Assembly: GCF_000380565.1 (NCBI RefSeq) | Contig: NZ_AQYJ01000027.1 | Location: 434,001-498,000, forward strand | DNA: 64,000 bases | DNA from: Microbulbifer variabilis ATCC 700307 | GTDB lineage: Bacteria; Pseudomonadota; Gammaproteobacteria; Pseudomonadales; Cellvibrionaceae | Direction of reading: 5' to 3' | Part shown: positions 1 through 9,570 of the stretch, piece after piece | Numbering within the stretch: the stretch's first letter is position 1 | Layout of the letters: each line of letters begins with the position of its first letter | The notes under the pieces: generated by a model | Database searches by the model: none | Told to the model about the DNA's origin: nothing | What the model saw: only the letters and a program-made list of their open reading frames with translations | Position numbers and translations under genes: made by a program

Positions 1-1062
1 AGGCTCGTTGATCTCATCGCCGGCAATACCGCGAATGTCGTATGCGCGAAATACGTGCGCGGGAAACTCGGTGCCCAGAGAGGAGTGCGGCTTGTTCACT
101 TCTTTAGGGGTATTTTCTGCATGGCTTTGCTCGGTGGCCTGTGGAGCGATACTGGGGGCCGCGGCCAGGCTCTGGGGCAGGGAACCATCCTGCTGTGGGG
201 CCTCACCCTCTATTTCTCCAAGTTTACTCGTCCTCTCGCTGTCTTTTGTGTTTCTTTGGCTGCGTTCCCAGGGAGCGCGAGTGTCTTGTGGAAGAAAGCG
301 TATCAATAGCAGCAGTGTAACCAGCAGGCCGGCACCGGCACCGAGATAAATCCAAAGCGTCGACAGGCTGTATTGTTCGGTGAATGTAGTGGAAGGGCTA
401 AATTTCACATGCAGATAGCTTCCCTGAATATCCACAGTGGAGGTATAGCTCCCACCCTGCCCGCTGCTCCATAGAGTTTGTGCAGCCCCATCGGGAAATT
501 TCTGGGTGAGCTGAATTTGTCCCTGACCCTTATCAAGGTCATCCAGAGTGCTTTCTATTACGGTAAAGGGTTGGCTTACCAGCAGTTGCTCGCTACTTAG
601 GTTGATGACGTTGTGTAATTGCCAGCTGTTATCGGAGCCTGTGCGCAGTATTTCCAGGGGTTGCTGTGCGTCCAATCGGGTTCGTTTGAGCAGATCTACC
701 AGGGCGAAATTGAGACTCGGGTCTGAGCCGGCTCCGACCTGAATCTGCGCGCTGCTAAATACCTGTACCCTCGATTGCTCTGGCAGTTCGGCAGTATTGA
801 GAAGAGTGGCAGCCGGCGTCTGTAACGCACTGATTTTTTGCAGGCGCCGAGAACGCTCGATCAGTTGCTGTTGAATTACCTGAGCTAATGTTTCTCCCTG
901 TTTTTCAGCCGCTTTGGCCACCTGGGAACGGTTATGGGGTTTGACCAGATGTTCAATGATTAAATAGGCTCCACAGAGCCAGGCTACAGCGGCCAGTAGG
1001 GAAGGTAGTAGTAGTCCTTTGTGCAATGCTGAATTGCGTTGACTGTTGTTCTTGGAAACCAC
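1..1062 (-). CDS. algC: Phosphomannomutase/phosphoglucomutase AlgC, long form (3' part outside window)
   Basis: The gene runs off the left edge, so only its N-terminal ~354 codons are here. Reading leftward from a GTG at 1062, preceded by AGGA, the protein has a first membrane segment (LLLPSLLAAVAWLCGAYLII), a long periplasm-like region, a second membrane segment (IYLGAGAGLLVTLLLLIRF) and an acidic, Pro/Gln-rich linker. It then enters the mutase domain with the signature FRAYDIRG. AlgC interconverts mannose-6-P and mannose-1-P (and the glucose equivalents) for exopolysaccharide and LPS synthesis. The N-terminal membrane extension is known in long AlgC forms of pseudomonads and relatives; its function is not established. 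It starts 22 bp after the coaBC stop on the same strand, so co-transcription is likely. The usual dut gene between the two is absent. Confidence 0.88.
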   Translation of the reverse strand, partial: MVSKNNSQRNSALHKGLLLPSLLAAVAWLCGAYLIIEHLVKPHNRSQVAKAAEKQGETLAQVIQQQLIERSRRLQKISALQTPAATLLNTAELPEQSRVQVFSSAQIQVGAGSDPSLNFALVDLLKRTRLDAQQPLEILRTGSDNSWQLHNVINLSSEQLLVSQPFTVIESTLDDLDKGQGQIQLTQKFPDGAAQTLWSSGQGGSYTSTVDIQGSYLHVKFSPSTTFTEQYSLSTLWIYLGAGAGLLVTLLLLIRFLPQDTRAPWERSQRNTKDSERTSKLGEIEGEAPQQDGSLPQSLAAAPSIAPQATEQSHAENTPKEVNKPHSSLGTEFPAHVFRAYDIRGIAGDEINEP

Positions 1063-1084
1063 AGATATTCCTGTCCGAGATTTT

Positions 1085-2293
1085 TTACTGTTGTGCCTTG
1101 GTGGCAATTATTTCTATAAGCTGCCTGGCCAGATCGTTCTTCAAGGCTGGCGGTAGAGTATCGCTGCCATTTCGATCTATCACTGTGACCGCGTTGTGGT
1201 CGCTGTTAAAACCGCTATCTGCGCGGCTTACATCATTGGCAATTATCATATCTAGATTTTTTCGCTGCAGCTTACTCAGTGCATACTGCTCCACCTGTTG
1301 GGTCTCTGCGGCAAAGCCAACCGTAAATGGGCGTCGTTCCACGCGTGCAGCGATACCGGCAACGATATCGGGGTTTTTAATCAGGGCAATAGAGCTTTCA
1401 TCATGGTCTTCCTGCTTCTTGATTTTTTGCTCGGCGGCGGCGGCTGGACGAAAATCTGCAACAGCGGCAGCGCTGATAAAGATGTCACAGAGGTCCGCTG
1501 CGCGCTCGGCAGCAGCGCGCATTTCTCGTGCGTCGACAACGTCGACGCGCTTAACATGGGCCGGAGTGGCCAAGTTTACCGGCCCGGCAATCAATGTCAC
1601 CTGGGCGCCGGCCCGTTGAGCGGCCTTGGCTAGTGCGAACCCCATTTTGCCGGAACTGTGGTTGCTCAGATAGCGTACCGGGTCCAGTGCTTCGCGGGTT
1701 GGACCAGCGGTGATGACTACGTTTTTGCCTTGCAGGCAGTCGCTACTGCCGAACATAGTTTCCGCCTGTAGTACTAACTCTGCGGGCTCGAGCATGCGCC
1801 CCGGCCCTACATCTCCACAGGCTTGACTGCCGGCCGCTGGACCCCATAAGTGAACTCCGCGGTCGCGCAGAGTTTTTGCATTGGCTGTTGTAGCGGGGTG
1901 GCGCCACATGGCCTGATTCATCGCGGGTGCTAGCGCCAGGGGTGCCTCACTGGCCAGGCACAGGGTGTTGAGCAGATCATCGGCCATGCCGCAGGTGAGT
2001 TTCGCCATCACCTGGGCGCTTGCGGGTGCAATCAGGATTAGCTCGGCCCACTTGGCCAGCTCAATATGCCCCATGGCTGCTTCAGCGGCAGGGTCCAACA
2101 GGTCAGAGTGAACAGGGTTGCTAGACAGAGCCTGGAAAGTCAGGGGCTGCACAAATTTTTGGGCTCCGGCAGTCATAACCACCCTTACCTCGGCACCGCG
2201 ATCTTTCAGACGGCGTACCAGGTCGGCGCTTTTGTATGCGGCGATACCGCCACTGATACCCAAAAGAATGCGTTTATTGGTAAGGGGGGACAT
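1085..2293 (-). CDS. coaBC: Bifunctional phosphopantothenoylcysteine decarboxylase / phosphopantothenate-cysteine ligase
   Basis: CoaBC carries out steps two and three of coenzyme A synthesis from phosphopantothenate, using CTP, cysteine and FMN. The 402-residue protein has the normal bifunctional layout. The CoaC flavoprotein half (about 1-190) shows GISGGIAAYKSADL, the active-site His of GHIELA (H77), the PAMNQAMW motif (124-131) and the redox Cys of GSQACGDVGPGRM (C159). The CoaB half (about 190-402) begins with VVITAGPTREALDPVRYLSN and carries the lysines of KIKK. The ATG start at 2293 gives the usual family N-terminus. It is divergent from radC and lies directly upstream of algC. Confidence 0.97.
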   Translation of the reverse strand: MSPLTNKRILLGISGGIAAYKSADLVRRLKDRGAEVRVVMTAGAQKFVQPLTFQALSSNPVHSDLLDPAAEAAMGHIELAKWAELILIAPASAQVMAKLTCGMADDLLNTLCLASEAPLALAPAMNQAMWRHPATTANAKTLRDRGVHLWGPAAGSQACGDVGPGRMLEPAELVLQAETMFGSSDCLQGKNVVITAGPTREALDPVRYLSNHSSGKMGFALAKAAQRAGAQVTLIAGPVNLATPAHVKRVDVVDAREMRAAAERAADLCDIFISAAAVADFRPAAAAEQKIKKQEDHDESSIALIKNPDIVAGIAARVERRPFTVGFAAETQQVEQYALSKLQRKNLDMIIANDVSRADSGFNSDHNAVTVIDRNGSDTLPPALKNDLARQLIEIIATKAQQ

Positions 2294-2444
2294 AGATACA
2301 GTTTCCGAATATATGCGAGCGGGTTAGATTAGCATTTCTGCGTCCGTACTTATAAGGCGGAGAATAGACACGAAAATCGCGTTTGGGGTGAGTTGGTGAG
2401 AGGGTTCACAGAAAAAGGCTGCCAGGAAAGGCTGGGAAGTGGAT

Positions 2445-3119
2445 ATGAAAATCAAGGATTGGCCGGAGGCTGAAAGGCCTCGGGAGAAGTTGTTGGCGCG
2501 AGGTGCCGCAGCGTTGTCGGACGCGGAGTTGTTGGCCATATTCCTGCGTGTGGGTTTGCCAGGGGTTTCGGCGGTGGACTTGGCACGCAGTCTACTGACT
2601 GAGTTCGGCGGTCTACGAGCGCTGCTAGAAGTGGATAGGGACCAGTTTTGTCGCGCGCGCGGATTGGGGGATGCCAAGTTTGTCCAGCTGCAAGCGGCGC
2701 TGGAAATGGCAAGGCGCCATTTGGCGGAGACTGTGAGCCAGGGGAGCGCACTGTGCAGTCCGGCTGCAGTGCGAGACTATTTAGCGATGCAGCTGCGCCA
2801 CCGCCGACGGGAAGTATTCTGCTGCCTGTACCTGGATACCCAGCATCGTGTGATTGCTTTTGAGGAGCTGTTTGAGGGAACGCTCAATGCTGCCAGTGTC
2901 TATCCCCGTGAGGTGGTACAGACGGCTCTGCATCGCAATGCGGCAGCGCTAATCCTGGCGCACAATCACCCCTCTGGCATCTGTGAGCCCAGCCAAGCGG
3001 ACATATGGATCACTGAGCGCTTGGTACAGGCCTTGGAGCTGGTCGATATTAAAGTTCTAGATCACTTAATCGTTGGTGAGGACAAGGCTTTATCCTTTGC
3101 CGAGCAGGGGCTTCTGTAA
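2445..3119 (+). CDS. radC: RadC family JAB/MPN domain protein
   Basis: A 224-residue RadC protein with an N-terminal helix-hairpin-helix-like region ([20 protein letters not shown]) and a C-terminal JAB/MPN metalloprotease-like domain. The JAMM ligands are visible as HNHPSG (173-178) followed by S183 and D186. The historical link to DNA repair was withdrawn in E. coli, and the biochemical role of RadC remains unclear. I chose ATG 2445 because GGGAAG lies 5 bp upstream; GTG 2439 would add two residues but overlaps that ribosome site. It is divergent from coaBC, an arrangement conserved in pseudomonads. Confidence 0.93.
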   Translation: MKIKDWPEAERPREKLLARGAAALSDAELLAIFLRVGLPGVSAVDLARSLLTEFGGLRALLEVDRDQFCRARGLGDAKFVQLQAALEMARRHLAETVSQGSALCSPAAVRDYLAMQLRHRRREVFCCLYLDTQHRVIAFEELFEGTLNAASVYPREVVQTALHRNAAALILAHNHPSGICEPSQADIWITERLVQALELVDIKVLDHLIVGEDKALSFAEQGLL

Positions 3120-3155
3120 AGATGCCGTGATCGGCGCAGAACTGCTGTACAAAAC

Positions 3156-3184
3156 TTGCTCCCTACGGGCTCTTTTGGTATAAA
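3156..3184 (+). promoter_or_regulatory. Candidate sigma-70 promoter for rpmB-rpmG
   Basis: TTGCTC at 3156-3161 and TATAAA at 3179-3184 are separated by exactly 17 bp, about 150 bp before rpmB and after the radC stop. The match and spacing fit a housekeeping promoter. This is motif reading only. Confidence 0.5.
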
Positions 3185-3334
3185 ACGCCGCTCTTTGCGG
3201 CCGGGCCAGATTCTGCACAGGTTCCGCCGCCATCCAGGAACCGGATTAGAATCCCGATTTTTATGTTCCCGCACTACCTTTTCCTCTTCAGGATTGGCGC
3301 TATGCGGGCACAAGCGTTTTGAAGAGGCCAACAG

Positions 3335-3571
3335 ATGTCCAAGGTATGTCAGGTAACCGGTAAGCGTCCGGTCACCGGAAACAATGTATCCCACGCTAAG
3401 AACCGCACCAAGCGTCGCTTCGTGCCAAATCTGCACAGTCACCGTTTCTGGGTTGAGTCCGAGAAGCGTTTCGTGAAACTGCGTGTTTCCGCAAAAGGCA
3501 TGCGCGTTATCGATAAGAAAGGTATCGACGCTGTCCTGACTGAGCTGCGCGCCCGCGGCGAAAAAGTGTAA
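3335..3571 (+). CDS. rpmB: 50S ribosomal protein L28
   Basis: A 78-residue basic protein with the canonical L28 start [20 protein letters not shown] and the [15 protein letters not shown] block. It is full length for the bacterial family and is a component of the large ribosomal subunit. GAAGAGG lies just upstream of the ATG. rpmG follows after 36 bp, forming the conserved rpmBG pair, which ends at a strong hairpin terminator. Confidence 0.98.
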   Translation: MSKVCQVTGKRPVTGNNVSHAKNRTKRRFVPNLHSHRFWVESEKRFVKLRVSAKGMRVIDKKGIDAVLTELRARGEKV

Positions 3572-3607
3572 CAGCTGTAACCCAGCTAATAGATTGGAGA
3601 TAGAGCA

Positions 3608-3763
3608 ATGCGTGAGAAGATTCGTCTGAATTCCAGCGCCGGTACTGGCCACTTCTACACCACTACCAAGAACAAGCGCAACATGCCCGAGAAGATGGAG
3701 ATCAAAAAGTACGATCCCGTTGTACGTAAGCATGTGATGTACAAGGAAGGCAAAATTAAGTAA
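3608..3763 (+). CDS. rpmG: 50S ribosomal protein L33 (zinc-free type)
   Basis: A 51-codon gene. It reads [20 protein letters not shown] and continues through [23 protein letters not shown] to a TAA at 3761. This is the standard L33 sequence of gammaproteobacteria. It lacks the CxxC zinc ribbons of the C+ form, so it should not bind zinc. AGAT/AGAGC precedes the ATG at 3608. It is the second gene of the rpmBG operon. Confidence 0.97.
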   Translation: MREKIRLNSSAGTGHFYTTTKNKRNMPEKMEIKKYDPVVRKHVMYKEGKIK

Positions 3764-3784
3764 TTGCCTACCGCTACTGTACAG

Positions 3785-3811
3785 AAAGCCCGGTTTTAAC
3801 CGGGCTTTTTT
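3785..3811 (+). terminator. Rho-independent terminator after rpmG
   Basis: AAAGCCCGG (3785-3793) pairs with CCGGGCTTT (3800-3808) around a 6-nt loop, followed by a T run to 3811. It lies 22 bp after the rpmG stop. Confidence 0.92.
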
Positions 3812-3859
3812 GTGCGTTGTGGAAATTGAGCAGCCAGTTTAGACAGGGTATTCCAGACG

Positions 3860-4675
3860 ATGCCAGAGCTCCCGGAAGTAGAAACCACCCTCAGAGGTCT
3901 GAAACCTCACTTGGAGGGGCACAAAATTCGCTCCGCAAAGGTGCGTCAGCACCAATTGCGCTGGACTGTGGACGCAGACTTTGAACGTCGTATCCGAAAT
4001 GCCCGAATACTGAAGCTGGAGCGCCGGGCTAAGTACCTACTGGTGCATACTGACAAAGGCTGCGCTATCTGGCACCTAGGGATGTCTGGCAGTCTGCGTA
4101 TGGTTGAGCCTGCACTGGCACCGGAAAAGCATGATCATATCGACTGGCGCCTGGATAGCGGTCTCACACTGCGTTACCGCGACCCTCGCCGTTTTGGTGC
4201 CCTATTGTGGACGGCGGCGGACCCACTGACTCATGATTTGCTCAGCCACCTGGGTCCCGAGCCTCTCTCAGAAGAATTTTGTGGTGACTATTTGTTTGAA
4301 GCTTCGCGAAAGCGTAAGCAGTCGGTTAAAACCTTCATTATGGATGGCCGTATCGTTGTGGGGGTGGGCAATATTTACGCTAGTGAATCCCTATACCTAG
4401 CGGGGGTTCGCCCCGACCGACAGGCCGGTTCCATCTCCAAAGCCCGATACCAGCGCATGGCCAAATCCATAAAGCAGGTTCTGAGTCAGGCAATCGCCCA
4501 GGGCGGAACGACCTTGCGGGATTTCATTGGGGGCGATGGAAAGCCGGGCTATTTCGCCCAGCAGCTCAATGTTTATGGCCGTGCAGGTGAGCCTTGTCCC
4601 TCGTGTGGACGAGCGGTGCGGGACATGGTTTTGGGTCAGAGAAACACTTTCTTCTGTTCCAGCTGCCAGCGTTAA
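3860..4675 (+). CDS. mutM: Formamidopyrimidine-DNA glycosylase
   Basis: A base-excision repair glycosylase/AP lyase that removes 8-oxoguanine and ring-opened purines. The 271-residue protein starts PELPEVETT, which supplies the catalytic Pro2 and Glu3. The conserved lysine is in RRAKYLLV (K58), and IWHLGMSGSLRM follows. The C-terminus is a complete zinc finger with four cysteines (CPSCGRAV ... FFCSSCQ) that ends the protein. Length is normal. It follows the rpmG terminator and probably has its own promoter. Confidence 0.97.
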   Translation: MPELPEVETTLRGLKPHLEGHKIRSAKVRQHQLRWTVDADFERRIRNARILKLERRAKYLLVHTDKGCAIWHLGMSGSLRMVEPALAPEKHDHIDWRLDSGLTLRYRDPRRFGALLWTAADPLTHDLLSHLGPEPLSEEFCGDYLFEASRKRKQSVKTFIMDGRIVVGVGNIYASESLYLAGVRPDRQAGSISKARYQRMAKSIKQVLSQAIAQGGTTLRDFIGGDGKPGYFAQQLNVYGRAGEPCPSCGRAVRDMVLGQRNTFFCSSCQR

Positions 4676-4752
4676 TTTGCAGTAAATCTGGGGAACTGTC
4701 TACGGCAATACTAATATCAAGCTATCGCCGTCTACGGAGATAGTCCGTGGTA

Positions 4753-4905
4753 ATGTTATTGCCATTTATCACCACCTTACTGTCAGCATGGTACATCTGG
4801 AGTGGACACCCGCGGGCGGCAATTGGCTGGTGGCTCGTGACCTTGGCAATTTATCTTGCCTGGTTCACATATCATTGGACTACTAAGCTACACCTTTCCT
4901 TCTAA
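4753..4905 (+). CDS. Small DUF5993-like membrane protein
   Basis: A 50-codon frame from ATG 4753 to TAA 4903-4905. It encodes a hydrophobic peptide beginning MLLPFITTLLSAWYIW with a second membrane stretch (AIGWWLVTLAIYLAWF). I recognise the length, topology and position from DUF5993, a family of about 50 residues usually encoded directly upstream of a DsbB-like gene. It lies 24 bp before such a gene on the same strand. Function is unknown; partnership with the DsbB-like protein is inferred from context. A GTG at 4747 is an alternative start. Confidence 0.7.
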   Translation: MLLPFITTLLSAWYIWSGHPRAAIGWWLVTLAIYLAWFTYHWTTKLHLSF

Positions 4906-4929
4906 GAATAGGCCTCAAAGGGGCTTGCC

Positions 4930-5469
4930 ATGGTGTATACGGTGCGAAGGTTCGACGCCCTGCTTCTGTTACTGATTACAGTGGCATTGTGGTTTGCTTT
5001 CCTCGTGGAGCTGTTTTTCCATCAGCCACCCTGCCCTCTATGCTTACTGCAGAGGGTGGCTTTTACTATGGTGGGTATTGGACTGCTGATGAACCTGCGC
5101 TTTGGTGTGCGGCCTTTACATTATGGAATGGTCATACTATCAGGGCTTGCCGGTTTAGCTGTGGCTGGGCGACAAGTGCTACTGCATATCCTTCCTGGCA
5201 ACCCGGGCTTTGGTGAAGCTTTCTTTGGCCTGCACCTTTATACCTGGTCAGCTGTTGCCTTTTTTGGGCTTCTAGCTTATTCAGGGGTTGCCATGATGCT
5301 AGGATTTTCCCAGCGCAATTTTGCGCCACGTCGTTTCAGTTTTGTGGAAAAATCTGTTGCCACTGCTTTTTTTACCATCGTCATGGTTAATCTGATAGGC
5401 GTTTTTCTTGAGTGCGGCCTGGGGCCCTGTACCAGTGGCTCTTTTGGCTATCACTGGTTGTGGACTTAA
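4930..5469 (+). CDS. DsbB-like disulfide bond formation membrane protein
   Basis: A 179-residue polytopic inner-membrane protein of the DsbB family, which passes electrons from periplasmic DsbA-like oxidases to quinones. The first redox pair is PPCPLC (C35/C38), after the first membrane helix and followed by LLQRVAF as in DsbB. A second, wider-spaced pair appears near the C-terminus (ECGLGPC, C162/C167). AAAGGGG stands before ATG 4930. It pairs with the small upstream gene at 4753. A second, classical DsbB is encoded at 24129-24620, so this is a paralog of uncertain partner; no dsbA-like gene is adjacent. Confidence 0.85.
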   Translation: MVYTVRRFDALLLLLITVALWFAFLVELFFHQPPCPLCLLQRVAFTMVGIGLLMNLRFGVRPLHYGMVILSGLAGLAVAGRQVLLHILPGNPGFGEAFFGLHLYTWSAVAFFGLLAYSGVAMMLGFSQRNFAPRRFSFVEKSVATAFFTIVMVNLIGVFLECGLGPCTSGSFGYHWLWT

Positions 5470-5660
5470 GCTTGCTCATAAAAGCTTCTCCTTTTCTACA
5501 ATTACGACAGTGCCATGGGTTATATGTGCTGGACTGGCTGTTACATTTACCTATAAAAGACAGTTGCATATATTTCAAAAAAATATTTTCGAGCCGCTTA
5601 TTTTTAAAGCCAATTACTTTCCGTGGATTGACTGGGGTGCCTCTGAAAAAGGAAGCTCGT

Positions 5661-7268
5661 ATGAAGCGTTTGGTTTTGATTTTATATTGTTTTTCTTTGC
5701 TGTCCTGCGGTGAAGCTATTCCACAGAATAGTTCCAGCCTAGTTCCTGCTCAGCTGATTTTGGAAAATGCTTATATCTATACACTGGATAAATCCCGTTC
5801 CGTTGCCTCGGCCATGGTTATCAGGGATGGGTATATTGTTTACATTGGCGATGAACAGGGTGCAAAAAAATACATTGGGCCAGATACAAAGGTTGAGAAC
5901 CTACAGGGAAAACTGATCTTACCAGGGTTTATTCAGGGAGCAAAAATTGCCGGATCGGCATTTGGCATTGATTTGCACGCGGGAAATACGGTTGATGATT
6001 ACCGGCGGGCGGTAGAAGTTTATATCCAGGAAAACCCGGATCAACAGGTTGTGGTTGGTTCAGGATGGCGCCCACAAGCATTTTCAGATCATAAAATTCA
6101 TAAAGAAATTCTCGATCAAATAAATGATTTAATTCCTATTATTCTGGTTTCTGCTGACGGAACGAGTATCTGGACAAATTCCGAAGGGCTCGCTGCCGCC
6201 GGTATTGATAACGATACGAAAAATCCACTAAATGGATTTATTGCTAAAAATGAGGATGGTATCGCAATAGGCTTATTGCGTGGCCGAGGTGCGACAGAAC
6301 TATTGCAGAAATTGATCCCAGATAAGCGTTCGACAGATTACCATAAGGATATTTTACGTATAAATAGTCTGGCCCCCAGTTGGGGTGTGACAACACTTTA
6401 TGAGACCAATACCCCTTTGGTTAGCGGTGGAAAATTAATGACGATTCTGGATAAATTTTCAGATCTAGAACCATTGGACTTGCGGGTAAGAAGCTCATTT
6501 ACTGTTTTGCCTGATATGACAGCAGCACAGTTTAGGACGCTACAGGCTCTTACCAAACGGTATTCCGGTGAAGATTTTCGTATAGGTTCTGTCAGTATCA
6601 GTACCCCTGTCTCTCCGAATGCAGTTGGCCATAGTTCAGAAACTGGAAAATTACCGGCAATAATACAGCTAGTAGAGCGAGCAAATATTCATAATTTCCC
6701 TGTACAACTTTACGTGCATAATCGCGTTGGCACTGAGTTGGCTTTAGGAGTTCTCTTGCAGCTGGGAGATATGGCCAAAAAAAGAAACCCGCGTAACAGT
6801 ATCTTCAATGCTACGATTGCCGATGCCGATGAATTACAGAAATTTGCAAAGGGTAAAATTGTAGCGGTAGTTCATCCGAGCAAAATTCCGCTACAGAAAA
6901 AAAATTTCAATGTAGAAAATAGTAAACATTTTTTTCCGGAAGGCGTTACTTTGGTTTCTGGGTATGTATTGTCTTCAGGTAGGGAGAGTAGTCCACTGTT
7001 TGGGATTCAATCCGGGGTAGAGCGCAATATCCCTCTGGAGGTGATGCTTGAGACTTTTACTATAAATGGAGCCTATGCCCATGGGCTGGAATCGGAAACA
7101 GGCAGTCTGGAAAAGGATAAGTGGGCGGATTTTATTGTGCTGGATCGTAATCTATTCCAGATTCCTGTAAGTGAAATCCACAAAGCCAATATCCTGCGGA
7201 CTTATTACAAGGGGCGGCTGGTTTATGAATTTGGTAGCGATAAATTGCCCAATGAAAAAAGCCCCTGA
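5661..7268 (+). CDS. Putative lipoprotein of the amidohydrolase 3 (YtcJ-like) fold, metal motif missing
   Basis: From ATG 5661 (GGAAG upstream) the 535-residue protein starts with a lipoprotein signal, LILYCFSLLSC, with lipobox Cys16. The amidohydrolase outline follows: a beta-sandwich opening LILENAYIYTLDKSRSVASAM, a barrel, and the C-terminal return GSLEKDKWADFIVLD. The usual first-strand PGFxDxHxH is PGFIQGAKIAG (88-98), with no His-x-His, and later conserved positions are weak (VHNRVGTE, VVHPSKIP). It may be non-catalytic or use altered chemistry. The frame is open back to 5412, but that part overlaps the dsbB-like gene and lacks a signal. Base composition is AT-richer than mutM or ggt, hinting at transfer. 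It stops 33 bp from convergent ggt. Confidence 0.75.
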   Translation: MKRLVLILYCFSLLSCGEAIPQNSSSLVPAQLILENAYIYTLDKSRSVASAMVIRDGYIVYIGDEQGAKKYIGPDTKVENLQGKLILPGFIQGAKIAGSAFGIDLHAGNTVDDYRRAVEVYIQENPDQQVVVGSGWRPQAFSDHKIHKEILDQINDLIPIILVSADGTSIWTNSEGLAAAGIDNDTKNPLNGFIAKNEDGIAIGLLRGRGATELLQKLIPDKRSTDYHKDILRINSLAPSWGVTTLYETNTPLVSGGKLMTILDKFSDLEPLDLRVRSSFTVLPDMTAAQFRTLQALTKRYSGEDFRIGSVSISTPVSPNAVGHSSETGKLPAIIQLVERANIHNFPVQLYVHNRVGTELALGVLLQLGDMAKKRNPRNSIFNATIADADELQKFAKGKIVAVVHPSKIPLQKKNFNVENSKHFFPEGVTLVSGYVLSSGRESSPLFGIQSGVERNIPLEVMLETFTINGAYAHGLESETGSLEKDKWADFIVLDRNLFQIPVSEIHKANILRTYYKGRLVYEFGSDKLPNEKSP

Positions 7269-7300
7269 TGTGCAGAGGCTTTTAAGTATCCCACCTGAGA

Positions 7301-9019
7301 TCAGTGCCCCAGGGCGCTCCCCTCACGACGGGGGTCAGCGCCGCCATGGAGTTTTTTATCCTTTAGGGCAATTGCATGAATGCCGCTATTGAGATTGCGC
7401 TCGACTACCTGATGTCCGCGTGCCTTCAGCTTTTCTACAGTTTCACTGCTGAAAAACCCCGGTTCCAGTTCCACGCGCCGGCCGATAGCGCCAATATTAC
7501 CGGCGGCTATAGCGTTTGCGATCGGCATATCCAGACCCAAATGATAGAGAATGGTTCGAGCCGTATAGTCGATGATGCGGGATCCACCGGGGGAGCCAAC
7601 CAGCAGGCGCATACTGCCGTCCTTGTTGAATACGATAGTGGGTGACATGGATGAACGGGGTCTTTTTTCGGCTTGGATACGGTTGGCTACCAGATTCCCA
7701 TCGGCATCCCTTGGCGTGAAGGAAAAGTCGGTTAATTGGTTGTTCAGCAGAAATCCCTTCACCAGTAAACGTGATCCAAACCCCGTCTCAATGCTGGTCG
7801 TCATACTGACACCATTGCCGTAGCGGTCCACCACTACCAGATGACTGGTGTTGGGCATCTCCGGTGACTGGGCCATTGTGCGCTTGCTAGTACCGGCCGA
7901 GGGATTGCCTGGCTTGGCGGTGTTGGCGCTATCTGGGTCGATCAAGGCAGCGCGACTGCTTAGGTAGTCGGGAGAGACCAGGGGCTTGCTCGGCACACTG
8001 ACAAAATCCGCATCGGCGGAGTAGGTATTGCGGTCGGCAAATGCCAGCTCGGAGGCTTCAATAAACAGGTGGGTGAGAAGGTCGTCGCCAGCCTCCATCT
8101 TGTCCAGCGGAAACTGCTGCAGCATGCCCAATATTCCACCCACAGTGGTACCCCCTGAGGAGGGAGCATCGGCACCACAGACGCGATATTCGAGGAATAG
8201 TGAGCATAAGGGCTCACGCTGCTTGGCTTTATAGGTAGCCATATCTTCCAGGCTGAGCAGACCGGGGTTTTCCGGGTCGTTATTTACTGCCTCTACAATA
8301 GCCTTGGCTATTTCGCCATGATAAAACGCATCTGAGCCACCTTTGGCAATCATTCGCAATGTCTGGGCGTAATCATGGTTCTTCAGCTTGTGCCCCACAG
8401 GCAGAGGCTTTCCATCATTGTCGAAGAAGTAGTTGGCGATAGCCGGCCTGGCGGCAACGCTCGGAAGCCTGAGCAGGAGCTGGTGCAGACGAGGGGAAAT
8501 CTCAAATCCGTTTTCGGCTAAGTCGATAGCGGGCTGGAACAGGGATTCCCATGGGAGTTTGCCATCGCGCTTGTGTGCCATTTCCAGCATGCGGATAACG
8601 CCGGGTACACCTACTGAGTAGCCACCAATAACCGCTCGGATAAATGAGCGGGGCTTACCCTCGTGCATAAAGTAATGTTCATCGACTGCAGCGGGCGCTG
8701 TCTCGCGACCATCGTAGTATTGGAGTTCTTTGTCGTCGGCGTCATAACTGAGCATGAAGGCACCGCCACCAATACCTGATGACTGAGGCTCCACAAGCCC
8801 CAATACCATTTGTGCGGCTATAGCAGCATCCACAGCGGTACCTCCTTGGGCGAGAACCTGCTCAGCTGCGCGACTGGCATGTGGATTGGCGGTAACCGCC
8901 ATATAGGTGTTGGCTGTGGCCGACTTGATCGCACTGCGACCGGTATCGATCTCCGGTTGCGGCTCGTCGGCTATTGCTGGGGTCATTAAGACGGCAAAGG
9001 CGAGGAGAAGGTAGCGCAC
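7301..9019 (-). CDS. ggt: Gamma-glutamyltransferase (glutathione hydrolase)
   Basis: A periplasmic autoprocessing enzyme that removes the gamma-glutamyl group of glutathione. The 572-residue precursor starts with a signal peptide (MRYLLLAFAVLMTPAIA). RETAPA (105-110) is the substrate carboxylate-binding motif. The predicted autocleavage nucleophile is T391 in PNTSHLVVVDRYGNGVSMT, and the glycine-rich GSPGGSRI oxyanion region follows. Length and order match the family. The two subunits would be about 1-390 and 391-572. It sits 62 bp downstream of coaD on the same strand and converges with the amidohydrolase-like gene. Confidence 0.95.
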   Translation of the reverse strand: MRYLLLAFAVLMTPAIADEPQPEIDTGRSAIKSATANTYMAVTANPHASRAAEQVLAQGGTAVDAAIAAQMVLGLVEPQSSGIGGGAFMLSYDADDKELQYYDGRETAPAAVDEHYFMHEGKPRSFIRAVIGGYSVGVPGVIRMLEMAHKRDGKLPWESLFQPAIDLAENGFEISPRLHQLLLRLPSVAARPAIANYFFDNDGKPLPVGHKLKNHDYAQTLRMIAKGGSDAFYHGEIAKAIVEAVNNDPENPGLLSLEDMATYKAKQREPLCSLFLEYRVCGADAPSSGGTTVGGILGMLQQFPLDKMEAGDDLLTHLFIEASELAFADRNTYSADADFVSVPSKPLVSPDYLSSRAALIDPDSANTAKPGNPSAGTSKRTMAQSPEMPNTSHLVVVDRYGNGVSMTTSIETGFGSRLLVKGFLLNNQLTDFSFTPRDADGNLVANRIQAEKRPRSSMSPTIVFNKDGSMRLLVGSPGGSRIIDYTARTILYHLGLDMPIANAIAAGNIGAIGRRVELEPGFFSSETVEKLKARGHQVVERNLNSGIHAIALKDKKLHGGADPRREGSALGH

Positions 9020-9081
9020 AACACACTCCGCGGATTGTGGAAAAATCCGCTTGAGTGTACCAGAAATAACCAGGTCCGGGC

Positions 9082-9570
<489 letters not shown>

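Noticed and set aside
1026..1633. Plus-strand frames over coaBC
   Set aside because: Shadow frames of coaBC with no family resemblance or ribosome site.
3062..3733. 223-codon minus-strand frame over rpmB/rpmG
   Set aside because: Antisense to two certain ribosomal protein genes and a promoter; no protein features.
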